From: an uncultured delta proteobacterium
GTDB lineage: Bacteria; Desulfobacterota; Desulfobulbia; Desulfobulbales; Desulfocapsaceae
Assembly: GCA_903875445.1 (NCBI GenBank)
Contig: CAIQWD010000068.1
Location: 1 to 64,000 of the forward strand
Direction of reading: 5' to 3'
Length of the DNA stretch: 64,000 nucleotides
The notes under the pieces were generated by a model. That model saw nothing but the letters and a program-made list of their open reading frames with translations. It made no database searches and was not told the origin of the DNA. Position 1 is the stretch's first letter. Every line of letters starts with the position of its first letter. A program made the position numbers and the translations under genes. This document shows positions 1 to 8,900 of this stretch, one piece after another.

Positions 1-272
<272 letters not shown>

Positions 273-334
273 TCGTTTCCGACAAAGAAAATATATTGCT
301 TTGCAGCTATATAACTTAATAGCTATATTTGAGC

Positions 335-457
335 GTGGGATGGGAAATTGAAAATACAGATGAATTTAGTGACTGGTGGAATTCTTTGTCCGCAGATGAA
401 CAGGACTCTATTGTCGTAACTGTGGGGCTCCTCGAGAGCTTAAAGGGGAACAAATAA
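335..457 (+). pseudogene. Internally deleted HigB/Gp49-like toxin remnant
   Basis: A 40-codon frame opens at GTG 335 (TTG 329 is an alternative) and ends at TAA 455-457, one base before the antitoxin ATG. Its first ~33 residues (GWEIENTDEFSDWW... VTVGLLE) match the N-terminus of phage-derived Gp49/RelE-like toxins. These are normally about 110-120 residues. The last few residues (LESLKGNK) resemble the usual C-terminal tail of the same family. The simplest reading is an in-frame deletion of the catalytic middle. The frame is intact, so it could still be translated, but it should lack RNase activity. It forms a natural toxin-antitoxin pair with the gene at 459. Confidence 0.72.
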
Positions 458-458
458 C

Positions 459-740
459 ATGGCAAAATCATTCCATACACTAAAAGAAAAAATTTCTGCA
501 GAACGAAAAGTAAAGATTGATGAAAGGATCAACAAAGCCTTGGTGGAAATGCCACTAGCTGAACTTCGTCAAACAAGAAAAATGACTCAGGAACAGATCG
601 CTCGATCAATGAGGATTAAACAGGCCTCGGTTTCCAAAATGGAGGGTCAGACTGATATGTATATCTCCACCCTTCGTAAATACATAGCAGCGATGGGAGG
701 AGAATTGGAGATTGTCGCAAAATTCCCGGACGGAATGTAA
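459..740 (+). CDS. XRE-family antitoxin (HigA-like)
   Basis: This 93-residue protein has a helix-turn-helix of the Cro/CI type at about residues 35-75 (LRQTRKMTQEQIARSM, then KQASVSKME). It belongs to the antitoxin family that partners Gp49-like toxins. In that family it neutralises the toxin and represses the shared promoter. The ATG lies two bases after the stop of the truncated toxin frame (335-457), the usual toxin-first order. Because the toxin has lost its core, this is probably an orphan antitoxin. It may be kept as a repressor or as an anti-addiction factor against related modules. Family assignment is firm; present-day role is inferred. Confidence 0.88.
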   Translation: MAKSFHTLKEKISAERKVKIDERINKALVEMPLAELRQTRKMTQEQIARSMRIKQASVSKMEGQTDMYISTLRKYIAAMGGELEIVAKFPDGM

Positions 741-800
741 GCATTGACAAATTCAACGCCTTTGAATTATTCGAGTAACGCTGCAGGATCTTCAGGCCTG

Positions 801-869
801 TCAGCTATCGCTAGCCTTCTCAATAAAGAATCGAGTCAGCTATCGCCAGCCTTCTCGATAAAGTATCGA
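801..869. repeat. 35-bp imperfect tandem duplication at a gene 3' end
   Basis: Two adjacent copies (801-834 and 836-869) differ at three of 34 positions. The second copy encodes the last residues and stop of the C26 peptidase gene, so the first is a duplicated tail just beyond its stop codon. It looks like a slippage or short duplication event followed by drift. Confidence 0.85.
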
Positions 870-1585
870 AAAAGGTTCCGATGAATGGCGTAGCGTTCCG
901 TCATCATTTCCGGGTGCCACTGCACTCCAAATACGTAAGGGGCCGTGCGGTGCTGAAAGCCCTCCACCAGACCTTCTCGACTGAGTGCCGCGGGCATCAA
1001 CTCCGGCGCCAATATCGCAACTCCCTGGTGATGCAGGCTGTTGACCCACAGGCTTTCCACCCCGTAACACTGCCGCAAAAAGGTGCCTTCAAGAAGCAGC
1101 ACCTCATGCACCAAGGCCTCTCGCCCGAGATGGACACTATGGTGTGGGACCTCGGCACTGTAATATGTAACCAAATCCTGATACAGCGTCCCGCCGAAAT
1201 AGACATTCAGCAATTGAAAACCTCGGCAAATCCCGAGAATCGGAATGCCTTTGGCAAGCGCCGCTTTAAGAAGCGCCCACTCGTACTGGTCGCGTCGCTC
1301 TATTACCGGGCCAAGGCCTGGTCGCACCTCCTGCCTGAAAAGTGCAGGGGCCAGATCCTCACCGCCGGCCAACAGCAGGCCGTCTAATCGCTGCACCAGG
1401 TCCGCCGCTGCCCGGAGATCACAGAGTGTGGGTAAGGCCACTGGGATTCCGCCGCCTTCATGCACACTGCGGGAGTAATCCAGGTTGGACATCAGCATAT
1501 CCTGTCCTTCCGCCCCGCGCGCCCTGCGACCTTGCAGCTCCTTGTCGGCAACAAAATATGTGCTGATACCGATGAGTGGTTTCAT
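836..1585 (-). CDS. Peptidase C26 / gamma-glutamyl-GABA hydrolase-like (PuuD family)
   Basis: This 249-residue class-I glutamine-amidotransferase-fold hydrolase shows the nucleophile elbow GICRGFQLLN with Cys at about residue 120. The His and Glu of the triad are in VQWHPE near residue 226, and an oxyanion-type GGEDLAP loop lies at about 73-79. Relatives such as E. coli PuuD cleave gamma-glutamyl-GABA to glutamate and GABA in the cytoplasm; others act on gamma-glutamyl compounds more broadly. Its length is typical. It starts at ATG 1585 with no strong ribosome binding site and has no obvious operon partner. A role in GABA release would fit the gabT region 17 kb away, but that link is inference. 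The 3' end is duplicated in tandem at 801-834. Confidence 0.87.
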   Translation of the reverse strand: MKPLIGISTYFVADKELQGRRARGAEGQDMLMSNLDYSRSVHEGGGIPVALPTLCDLRAAADLVQRLDGLLLAGGEDLAPALFRQEVRPGLGPVIERRDQYEWALLKAALAKGIPILGICRGFQLLNVYFGGTLYQDLVTYYSAEVPHHSVHLGREALVHEVLLLEGTFLRQCYGVESLWVNSLHHQGVAILAPELMPAALSREGLVEGFQHRTAPYVFGVQWHPEMMTERYAIHRNLFRYFIEKAGDS

Positions 1586-1622
1586 AAGCTATGGTAATTT
1601 TTATAATGAGAAAGGATAGTTG

Positions 1623-2105
1623 CTATCCCCCAATCTTGAATTCCCGTTCATAGCCCACGGTGTATTGGCGGGATGTGGTATTTCGGATACTGAGAAAATG
1701 AGCATTATTTTTATCAAAGGGGCAGAGAGGCAGAGCACAAGGTTCAAATCCGAATTTCCGATAAAATTTGGGGTTCCCGAGAACAAAAATTGTGTTTTCC
1801 TTGATGACCTCCTGCCGCAAGGCAAAGCGGAGTAACTCGGAACCGATCCCCTGATTTTGCACCTGCGGCTTGACTGCCAACGGTGCCAAATGCAATCCAC
1901 AGACCTTTGCGCCATCAAAGGCGTGCGAAAAAGCAATAAAGGCGATAACCGTATTCTGATGAATACACACCCATTCATGGACAATCTTCCCGTTATTATG
2001 AAGTTTTTCGATTAATTGAACTTCATATGTGCTGCGCGGAAATGCCTGCCGCAACAAGGCAAAAACCTTTGTATAATCATCGGGGGTGGGTTTACGTATT
2101 TTCAT
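1623..2105 (-). CDS. GNAT-family N-acetyltransferase
   Basis: This is a 160-residue single-domain GNAT protein. The acetyl-CoA binding motif A is visible as LAPLAVKPQVQNQGIGSEL at about residues 72-90, followed by LGNPKFYRKFGFEP near 110-123, a signature of YhbS-like acetyltransferases. It should transfer an acetyl group from acetyl-CoA to an amine; the substrate cannot be read from sequence. It is transcribed leftward and divergent from the CvfB-like gene at 2206. No clear ribosome binding site precedes ATG 2105. Confidence 0.88.
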   Translation of the reverse strand: MKIRKPTPDDYTKVFALLRQAFPRSTYEVQLIEKLHNNGKIVHEWVCIHQNTVIAFIAFSHAFDGAKVCGLHLAPLAVKPQVQNQGIGSELLRFALRQEVIKENTIFVLGNPKFYRKFGFEPCALPLCPFDKNNAHFLSIRNTTSRQYTVGYEREFKIGG

Positions 2106-2205
2106 GAATGAAATCTATCGTTGAAAATTAAGCCGTTGTCAAATAATAACATGGCCAGGTAACGGGAACAGTTTAACCAGAGAATGACAGTTCATAGAGG
2201 AAAAA

Positions 2206-3039
2206 ATGGTACAGATAGGCAAAATCAACAGGCTGACGATAAAAGGCATGCAGGAGTATGGCATTCATCTTGATGGTGGTGCAGCGGGGGATATTCTCCT
2301 CAGAGGTACCTATGCCGCCGAAAAGTACCAACCAGGTGATAAAATTGACGTCTTTGTCTATGTGGACAGAGAACAGCGCCTGTTGGCAACCACCCAAAAA
2401 CCCACTGCCATGGTCGGGGAATTTGCCGCATTGCGGGTGGTGACAAGTGGAACGGCGGGCGCCTTTATGCACTGGGGACTGGAAAACGACCTCCTGGTGC
2501 CCAAAAGTGAGCAGCAGGACATCATGCGGGAAGGCAAATCCTATGTTGTCTATATCTTCCTCAGTGAAAAATCGAAGCGCATTACCGCCTCTTCAAAGCT
2601 GAATAAATTTCTCGACCTGCAGCCGCCGAAATATAAAGAGGGCGAGAAAGTTGATCTTCTTGTCTATGCCGAGACGGTTCTGGGCTACAGCGCAATTGTC
2701 AACGGCTCGCATGCGGGCATGATCTATGAGAACGAAGTCTTTCAAAAGCTTGCCATAGGCCAGCGACTGCCGGGCTACGTCAAAAAAGTTCGTGAAGATC
2801 ACAAAATCGACCTGCGGTTGCAGCAAACAGGTTTTCAAGGAGTTGATGATATTACAGAAACCATTCTTAGCACGGTCAAGGATCGTGGCGGCATGGTTGC
2901 CGTTACCGATAAAAGCCCGCCGGAAGAGATCTACGCCTTGTTCGGGGTAAGCAAAAAGGTCTTCAAAAAAGCCATTGGCGCCCTCTATAAAAAACGGCTT
3001 ATCGTCATCGACACCGATGGCATCAGGCTTGTCGGGTGA
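2206..3039 (+). CDS. CvfB/YitL-like S1 RNA-binding protein
   Basis: This 277-residue protein follows the CvfB architecture: an N-terminal S1-like domain (IGKINRLTIKGMQEYGIHL), a second and third S1-type barrel (about residues 70-210), and a C-terminal winged-helix domain (about 225-277, with VSKKVFKKAIGALYKKRLI). CvfB proteins bind RNA and affect virulence or stress gene expression in Firmicutes; in Desulfobacterota the target is unknown. ATG 2206 follows a GAGG ribosome binding site. The radical SAM gene starts 34 bases after its stop, so the two probably share a transcript. Confidence 0.85.
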   Translation: MVQIGKINRLTIKGMQEYGIHLDGGAAGDILLRGTYAAEKYQPGDKIDVFVYVDREQRLLATTQKPTAMVGEFAALRVVTSGTAGAFMHWGLENDLLVPKSEQQDIMREGKSYVVYIFLSEKSKRITASSKLNKFLDLQPPKYKEGEKVDLLVYAETVLGYSAIVNGSHAGMIYENEVFQKLAIGQRLPGYVKKVREDHKIDLRLQQTGFQGVDDITETILSTVKDRGGMVAVTDKSPPEEIYALFGVSKKVFKKAIGALYKKRLIVIDTDGIRLVG

Positions 3040-3072
3040 CGAGATGAGACACTCCTTCTGCAAATCAGGTAT

Positions 3073-3978
3073 ATGCGAAATATAGCATTCGGCTACTCAA
3101 CACGCTGCAATATCAAGTGTGCCCATTGTGTGGCCGCCGAGGCTACTCCCGATTATAAAAAAATGGAGCTTGCCAAGGTTAAAGAAATCATCCGAGACCT
3201 GGCCTTGGCCGGCGTTACCGGCATAAGTTTCATTGCCGGGGAGCCGTTTATCTATTACGACGATCTTCTGGAAATGGTGAGCCTCTGCCGGGAAAAGAAC
3301 ATATATACCAGGATCGTTACCAACAGCTTCTGGGCAAAGACCGCGGAAAAGACCGAACAAATGCTCGAAACGCTGAAACAATGCGGACTTTCGCAACTGC
3401 GCCTGAGTTACAGCCGGTGGCATCAGCAGCATGTTCCCCGTCACAATGTGCTGAACGCGGCGCACGGCTGCATGAAAACAGGAATTGACTACTTCGTTTC
3501 CTTTGTCACCGATTTTTCAGAAGAAGACGATGCCTATGAACAATTTCTTCGGGATAATAAACTCAGATTTTTCCCGGAACCGGTCATCTATGCCGGGCGG
3601 GCCGATGCCTTCGCGCGAAAAGCGATCTTCACCGATTACCAGGAAAATCGCTGTGCGATGAACCCCTACCTTGCTCCGGATCTGTCAATGTATGCCTGTT
3701 GTGATGCGGGCAGCCACTTCAACACCGAGTTCTTCCTCCTCGGCAACCTGCAAGACAATACGGTCGAGCAGCTCTTCAGCAAAAGTGAAAGCAACCCTCT
3801 CTACAACTGTATCCGCACCATGGGTGTAACTGCCATCGCCTCTTTTACCGGCATGAAAGCACGAGACATCGTGACATACCGCAAATGTGAGTTATGTAAA
3901 AGGTTGTTCGATTCACCGGAAACCCTGAAAATTCTGCAAGAGGTACGTGGGTTCGAGCTTCGGAGATGGGTGAGGTAA
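3073..3978 (+). CDS. Radical SAM protein with SPASM-like C-terminus
   Basis: This 301-residue radical SAM enzyme has the [4Fe-4S] motif CNIKCAHC at residues 12-19, set very close to the N-terminus. A GEPF motif for SAM binding follows at about 56-59. The C-terminal third carries further cysteines (RCAMNP, YACCDAG, KCELCKRLF), suggesting an auxiliary cluster as in SPASM or twitch domains. Such enzymes modify peptides or sulfatases or build cofactors. No precursor peptide gene is visible nearby, so the substrate is unknown. It sits directly downstream of the CvfB-like gene and ends just before a palindromic repeat pair. Confidence 0.85.
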   Translation: MRNIAFGYSTRCNIKCAHCVAAEATPDYKKMELAKVKEIIRDLALAGVTGISFIAGEPFIYYDDLLEMVSLCREKNIYTRIVTNSFWAKTAEKTEQMLETLKQCGLSQLRLSYSRWHQQHVPRHNVLNAAHGCMKTGIDYFVSFVTDFSEEDDAYEQFLRDNKLRFFPEPVIYAGRADAFARKAIFTDYQENRCAMNPYLAPDLSMYACCDAGSHFNTEFFLLGNLQDNTVEQLFSKSESNPLYNCIRTMGVTAIASFTGMKARDIVTYRKCELCKRLFDSPETLKILQEVRGFELRRWVR

Positions 3979-4005
3979 GGAATCGATTCAGCACTATTGA
4001 CAAAG

Positions 4006-4115
4006 TTCCCCCACCCCTTGCGGGAGGGGGTTAGGGGGTGGGGGAAGCTGCAACGTGTGACTTAGTAGCAAACTCACCCTCCCCTCAATCTCCTCCCGTC
4101 AAGGGAGGGGAGGCT
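4006..4115. repeat. Paired REP-like G/C-rich palindromes
   Basis: The first unit has perfect 12-bp arms (TTCCCCCACCCC at 4006-4017, complement at 4035-4046). The second unit (about 4078-4115) has arms of CCTCCCCTC/GAGGGGAGG. Read on opposite strands, the two share the order C-rich block, TTG(A)CGGGAGG, then G-rich block, so they form an inverted pair like a REP/BIME element. They separate a + strand gene end from a - strand gene end and may act as a bidirectional transcription stop. Confidence 0.7.
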
Positions 4116-4178
4116 AAAACCAATCAGACAAAGTGCGCATACGGTTAAAATAAACTGAATAGTTACAAGGGGGTACTT

Positions 4179-6839
4179 TTAATTTTTCTCCAGTACCATT
4201 CTCACTTTCGTTGCCAGCTCACTTCTTGAAAATGGTTTTTGGAGAAACTGCACCCCCTCATCCAAGATGCCTTGTTGAGTGATAATGTCGGACGTATACC
4301 CCGACATGAACAGGCATTTCAGTTGCGGATAGGTCGGCAGCAGGTTTTCGACCAGGTCCCGGCCATTCATCTCAGGCATGATTACATCGGTCAGAAGAAG
4401 ATGGATTTCGCCGGGGAACTCCCCTACCAAATTGATGGCTTCACGCGGCGTGCCTGCCACCAACACGGTGTAGCCAAGAAGTTGCAGCATCAACCTCGTC
4501 ATTTGCAGGATCATCAGCTCGTCCTCTACCAGCAGGATGGTTTCATGACCGATAAGAGCCGACTCCCCCACGTTTTTAACCGGCACCTGCCCTTTTTCAC
4601 TTACATGACGGGGCAAATAAATCGTAAAGAGTGTTCCTCTACCCGGCTCGCTGGAGGCGTTGATGAAGCCGTTATTCTGTTTAATGGCCCCGTAAACCGT
4701 GGCTAAGCCGAGGCCGGTTCCTTCACCTACGCCCTTGGTGGTGAAGAACGGTTCGAAGATATGGGCAAGCGTCTCCTTGTCCATACCACTGCCGCTATCA
4801 CCGAGCGCTATCCGCACATAGTCCCCGGAGATAAAGCCGGCATGAGCTTCACAGTATTCTTCGTTGAAGGTGTCGTTACCGGTCTCGACGGTCACTTTGC
4901 CGACACCGGCGATAGCGGCCCGGGCATTGACACAGAGGTTGGCGAGGATCTGGTCGATCTGCGATGGATCGATTTTCACAGGCCAGAGATCTGCCCCGGG
5001 CAACCAAACGAGATCTATATTCTCACCGATGAGGCGCCGCAGCATTTTCAGCATCCCCTCTATGGTGTCATTCAGATCGATCACCTTGGGCGCAACCGTC
5101 TGTTTGCGGGCAAAAGCCAGCAGCTGCCTGGTAATATCGGCGGAGCGAACGGCGGCCTTGCGAATTTCTTCCAGATCATTATAAAGCGGCCGGTCCGGGC
5201 CTATTTGCTGCATTGCCAACTCCGAATGCCCGAGGATCACACTGAGCATGTTGTTGAAGTCGTGTGCCACACCACCGGCCAGCTGACCAATCGCCTCCAA
5301 TTTTTGCGCTTGCTGAAGCTGGTCTTCGAGTTTGACTTTCTCCGCCTCAGCCCGCTTGCGCTCGGAGATATCCTCAATGACCGAGATGAAATATGCCGGA
5401 TCATGCAAGGTATGACGAACAATGGAAATTGTCAGGTTCGTCCAGATAATCGAACCGTCTTTGTGGAGGTATCGCATTTCCATGCTGTATGTCTGGATTT
5501 CTCCTGCCAGCATTTGGCGAAAGTGTCCCAGGTCGGCATCCAGGTCCTCATAATAGGTGATTTCCTGGAATGTCTTCTTGAGCAGTTCTTCTTTGTTGTA
5601 GCCGACAATATCGCAGAGCTTCTGGTTGACCCTGATCCATCGTCCATCCGGGGCAACATGCGCAATACCCACCGCCGCCTGTTCAAAAGTGGCCCGGAAT
5701 CGTTCCTCGTTTTCTTGCAGTTCTCGAAGATACAGGGCACTGCTGAGTCCGTCGGAAATCCGCCGGCCAATCTCCTTCAAGAGTTTTTTTTCCTCCTCGG
5801 TCCAGATGCGAGCATGCGAACACTGATGCATGCCGAATACCCAGGGATCACCAAGTTTTGGAAAGATAGGCATAAACATTTGCGATTGAACGCCAAATAT
5901 TTTGGCGGTCGCTACAGGTCGTTCCGTTCCATCGGTGTAGGTTACCGGGCTGTCCGACACCAGAGCTTCCCGCATATTCTCGGCTTCTCCGGGAGACATA
6001 GGCACGTCGATATTGAGAAACTTGGCGCCGGGATATTCAGGTTTGGTAATCTCCACCGGAACACGAAACGATGGCGCCTTCGGATTGCACGGATAGAGGA
6101 GCCAGGCACGATCGCAGTTGAAAATTAAAAACACCGTGTTGACCATATTCCACAGCATCTGCTCAACATCCGTTTCCTGCTTTATCACCCGATCAACCAG
6201 CTCCAGGCTTTCGAGAAAACGGATGTGCGAGGTGTGTTCTTCCTCTCTGCGTTTGTGTGCGGTGATGTCCCGCACGCTGGCGATGACCCCATTGATTGCC
6301 GGTTCGGCGAGAAAACTCTGGGCAATGGCCTCGGAATAGACCCATTCTCTTGTTTTGTGAATATGCCGGTATTGAACGGTGACGGTTTTCTCAGGATGCT
6401 CGACAGCCTCGTTCCAAGCTGCCATGACGTCTTTGAGGTCGAGTGGATGTATGAGGCTGTCAAGCCCTCTTCCCTCTAGTTCAGAAATAGAAAATCCAGT
6501 GATTCTTTGCGCCCCCGGGCTGACGTACCTTTGGCTTCCGTCGGCGTTGATGATGACCAAGCTGTCGGAGGAATGCTTGAGAAGAAAGCTCAACAAATTC
6601 TCACTCTCTTGCAGCGCCTTTGTCGATTTTTTGATCTTGCCGCTCAACCGGGCAATCAGGAAAAACAGAAGAATTGAGGTGCAAATAATAAAGAGAAAAC
6701 CTTTAAATATAGAAATTTTTGTTATGATTTCTTGATCTTGGAAAAACCAAGCTAAAGCCGAATCGGAAAAATAAATCCACGAGCAGCCAAACAGTGCATA
6801 GATAATAACGATTTTCCAAGTTTCTTGAAATTTGCTCAT
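4179..6839 (-). CDS. Membrane PAS-GAF-PAS hybrid histidine kinase with C-terminal receiver
   Basis: This protein of about 886 residues starts at the ATG giving [10 protein letters not shown]; an upstream ATG at 6878 adds 13 unlikely residues. Two membrane helices (about 8-28 and 40-62) are followed by a PAS domain (75-190), a GAF domain (230-375) and a second PAS (380-505). The kinase core has [17 protein letters not shown] with the phospho-accepting His, an ATPase domain with [11 protein letters not shown], and a receiver domain whose Asp lies in [12 protein letters not shown]. It should sense an intracellular or membrane signal and pass phosphate to a separate output protein, as it has no DNA-binding domain. 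The kinase-receiver half closely resembles that of the gene at 42974. It is divergent from the ABC importer at 7129. Confidence 0.93.
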   Translation of the reverse strand: MSKFQETWKIVIIYALFGCSWIYFSDSALAWFFQDQEIITKISIFKGFLFIICTSILLFFLIARLSGKIKKSTKALQESENLLSFLLKHSSDSLVIINADGSQRYVSPGAQRITGFSISELEGRGLDSLIHPLDLKDVMAAWNEAVEHPEKTVTVQYRHIHKTREWVYSEAIAQSFLAEPAINGVIASVRDITAHKRREEEHTSHIRFLESLELVDRVIKQETDVEQMLWNMVNTVFLIFNCDRAWLLYPCNPKAPSFRVPVEITKPEYPGAKFLNIDVPMSPGEAENMREALVSDSPVTYTDGTERPVATAKIFGVQSQMFMPIFPKLGDPWVFGMHQCSHARIWTEEEKKLLKEIGRRISDGLSSALYLRELQENEERFRATFEQAAVGIAHVAPDGRWIRVNQKLCDIVGYNKEELLKKTFQEITYYEDLDADLGHFRQMLAGEIQTYSMEMRYLHKDGSIIWTNLTISIVRHTLHDPAYFISVIEDISERKRAEAEKVKLEDQLQQAQKLEAIGQLAGGVAHDFNNMLSVILGHSELAMQQIGPDRPLYNDLEEIRKAAVRSADITRQLLAFARKQTVAPKVIDLNDTIEGMLKMLRRLIGENIDLVWLPGADLWPVKIDPSQIDQILANLCVNARAAIAGVGKVTVETGNDTFNEEYCEAHAGFISGDYVRIALGDSGSGMDKETLAHIFEPFFTTKGVGEGTGLGLATVYGAIKQNNGFINASSEPGRGTLFTIYLPRHVSEKGQVPVKNVGESALIGHETILLVEDELMILQMTRLMLQLLGYTVLVAGTPREAINLVGEFPGEIHLLLTDVIMPEMNGRDLVENLLPTYPQLKCLFMSGYTSDIITQQGILDEGVQFLQKPFSRSELATKVRMVLEKN

Positions 6840-7128
6840 CTGTATGAATATAGGTCCGCAAAAATTGACGAAAAACACTCTATTCCTAAGCTATATAAGG
6901 TTGAATGAATTTTGTAAATGGTCTGGAATTATCTATTTGCTATTGGCTGCAGTTATGATGTTTTGGAAATATGTTGACCATATTCGGGTAGAATGGTTGA
7001 ATTGCAGAGAGATTGACTATCCTGGGTATCCGATCAAAGGTTATTACAGTCCATTATCGGCCCTACTCCAGTTCCTTCTCCGTGCAAGATCGTGCCGGGA
7101 TTATTAAATATCACCAAGGAGAAAAACC
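6840..7128. other. Divergent intergenic region, kinase / ABC importer
   Basis: This 289-bp gap between divergent genes should hold both promoters. I see no convincing palindrome, riboswitch or sigma54 element. An open frame at 6832-7107 has no recognisable family or coding character. A weak AAGGAG ribosome binding site precedes the importer gene at 7129. Confidence 0.4.
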
Positions 7129-8124
7129 ATGAAACTTTTGATCGGGTTGTTGACTGCAGCCACCACATTGGCCTTTGGTTTGAACATCCAAGCGGCCGAT
7201 AAAATCACAATCATGGTCGGCGGTATGGATAAGCAAATCTATTTGCCGGCCAAGCTGGCTGAACAACTCGGTTACCTGAAGGAAACAGGTCTCCAGATAG
7301 AATTACTCAGCGAACCGTCCGGGGTCAACGCCGAGACGGAAATGCTTTCCGGTGCCGCTCAAGGTGCGGTTGGTTTTTACGATCACACAATAGACCTGCA
7401 AGCGCGCGGCAAGTACACCGAGTCGGTGGTTCAATTCAGCCATGCCCCCGGAGAAGTCATTCTTGTATCAAAGGCGGCCGCGGGCAGCATCAAATCCCCT
7501 GCCGACTTCCAAGGCAAGACGCTGGGTGTCACCGGTCTGGGGTCGTCCACCAATTTCCTGACGCAATATCTTGCCGCCCAGGCGGGCGTCAAAGAGAGCC
7601 AATTTACTACCTTGGCGGTGGGTGCCGGGTCAACCTTTATTGCGGCGATGACCCAGGGCAAGATCGATGCCGGCATGACAACCGAGCCGACCATTTCCCG
7701 TCTTACTTCAACCGGTGAAGCCGCTATTCTCGTTGATCTGCGCTCCGTGCAGACGACCGAGGCGGCACTTGGCGGCACCTATCCGGCCGCCTGTCTTTAC
7801 ATGACCAATGCCTGGGTCAAATCTCACAAAGAAGAAGTGCAAAAAATAGCAGGGGCCTTCGTCAAAACCTTACAATATATCCATACCCATAGCGCGGCGG
7901 AGATCACCGAACAATTACCGGCAGATTACTACTCGGCAAACAAGCAGTTGTATATCGAAGCTCTCGAAAGCGGAAAAGAAATGTTCACGCCGGATGGCGT
8001 CATGCCGACGGATGGCCCGGCTACCGTCCTGAAGGTCCTGACCGGCTTCAACAAGGCGGTGCAGGGCAAAACCATCAATCTGGCGGATACATTTACCACT
8101 GAATTTGTAAAGGCAGCAAAATAA
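7129..8124 (+). CDS. NitT/TauT-family ABC transporter substrate-binding protein
   Basis: This 331-residue periplasmic binding protein has a clear Sec signal peptide ending in NIQA-AD at about residue 23. The mature part has the SsuA/THI5-like layout: an early GGMDKQIYLPAKLAEQLG segment, a VGFYDHTIDLQARGK loop, and a second lobe with GKTLGVTGLGSSTNF. Relatives bind nitrate, sulfonates, taurine, pyrimidine precursors or aromatic acids; sequence alone does not say which. The ATPase start overlaps the stop (TAATG), so the three genes are translationally coupled as one importer. Confidence 0.9.
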   Translation: MKLLIGLLTAATTLAFGLNIQAADKITIMVGGMDKQIYLPAKLAEQLGYLKETGLQIELLSEPSGVNAETEMLSGAAQGAVGFYDHTIDLQARGKYTESVVQFSHAPGEVILVSKAAAGSIKSPADFQGKTLGVTGLGSSTNFLTQYLAAQAGVKESQFTTLAVGAGSTFIAAMTQGKIDAGMTTEPTISRLTSTGEAAILVDLRSVQTTEAALGGTYPAACLYMTNAWVKSHKEEVQKIAGAFVKTLQYIHTHSAAEITEQLPADYYSANKQLYIEALESGKEMFTPDGVMPTDGPATVLKVLTGFNKAVQGKTINLADTFTTEFVKAAK

Positions 8125-8900
8125 TGCCGACCCCCGTAATTGAACTGATAAACGTCAGCTGTAAATTTGTCAGCCCGGAGGGCAAGATTACCCAGGCCTT
8201 GCGAGAAATGAGCCTCTGCGTCAACGAAGGGGATTTCTGCGCCATTGTTGGCCCCACCGGCTGTGGAAAATCCACCACCCTGGGAATGATCACCAGTCTC
8301 AGTCCGCCATCGACCGGTTTGGTGAAGGTGTTCGGCAAACCGGTTGCCGGAATTGATCCGAATATCGGTTTCGTCTTTCAGACCGATGCGGTCTTTCCGT
8401 GGAAAAACGTGATTGATAATGTGGCAATCGGCCCCATCTACCGTGGGAAAAATGCTGCCGAGGCCAAAAAAATGGCGGCCGACTGGGTGCGCCGCGTCGG
8501 ACTCGCCGGTTTCGAACACCACTACCCGCATCAACTGTCCGGCGGCATGCGTAAAAGGGTGGCGCTTGCTCAGACCTTCATCAACGAACCGAAAATCCTG
8601 CTGATGGATGAGCCTTTCGCCGCGCTCGATGTGCAGACCCGCGCCCTGATGCAGGGAGAGCTTCTCAGTTTGTGGTCCGAGCTAAAAGCCTCGGTCATTT
8701 TCGTCACCCACGACATCGAGGAAGCGATCGCCTTGGCTGACCGTGTTGTGGTCTTATCGAAAGGGCCGGGAACGGTTAAAAGCAGCTACGATATCCCCCT
8801 GGCACGACCGCGCGATGTGTCGGAGGCCCGCTATTCCGAGCAGTTTATACACCTGTCCAAGCAAATTTGGCATGACTTGAAAAATGAAGTGCAAATCTGA
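8124..8900 (+). CDS. NitT/TauT-family ABC transporter ATPase
   Basis: This 258-residue ATPase has Walker A GPTGCGKST at about residue 44, signature LSGGMRKRVALAQ, Walker B ILLMDEPFAALD and the switch histidine in VTHDIEEA. The subfamily matches SsuB/TauB/NrtD-like subunits. It starts by one-base overlap with the binding-protein stop and overlaps the permease gene by 17 bp. It energises import of the same unidentified substrate. Confidence 0.93.
   Translation: MPTPVIELINVSCKFVSPEGKITQALREMSLCVNEGDFCAIVGPTGCGKSTTLGMITSLSPPSTGLVKVFGKPVAGIDPNIGFVFQTDAVFPWKNVIDNVAIGPIYRGKNAAEAKKMAADWVRRVGLAGFEHHYPHQLSGGMRKRVALAQTFINEPKILLMDEPFAALDVQTRALMQGELLSLWSELKASVIFVTHDIEEAIALADRVVVLSKGPGTVKSSYDIPLARPRDVSEARYSEQFIHLSKQIWHDLKNEVQI

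Noticed and set aside
6832-7107. 91-codon open frame between the hybrid kinase and the ABC importer
   Set aside because: No family resemblance, poor ribosome binding site, composition like intergenic DNA, and overlap with the kinase start region.
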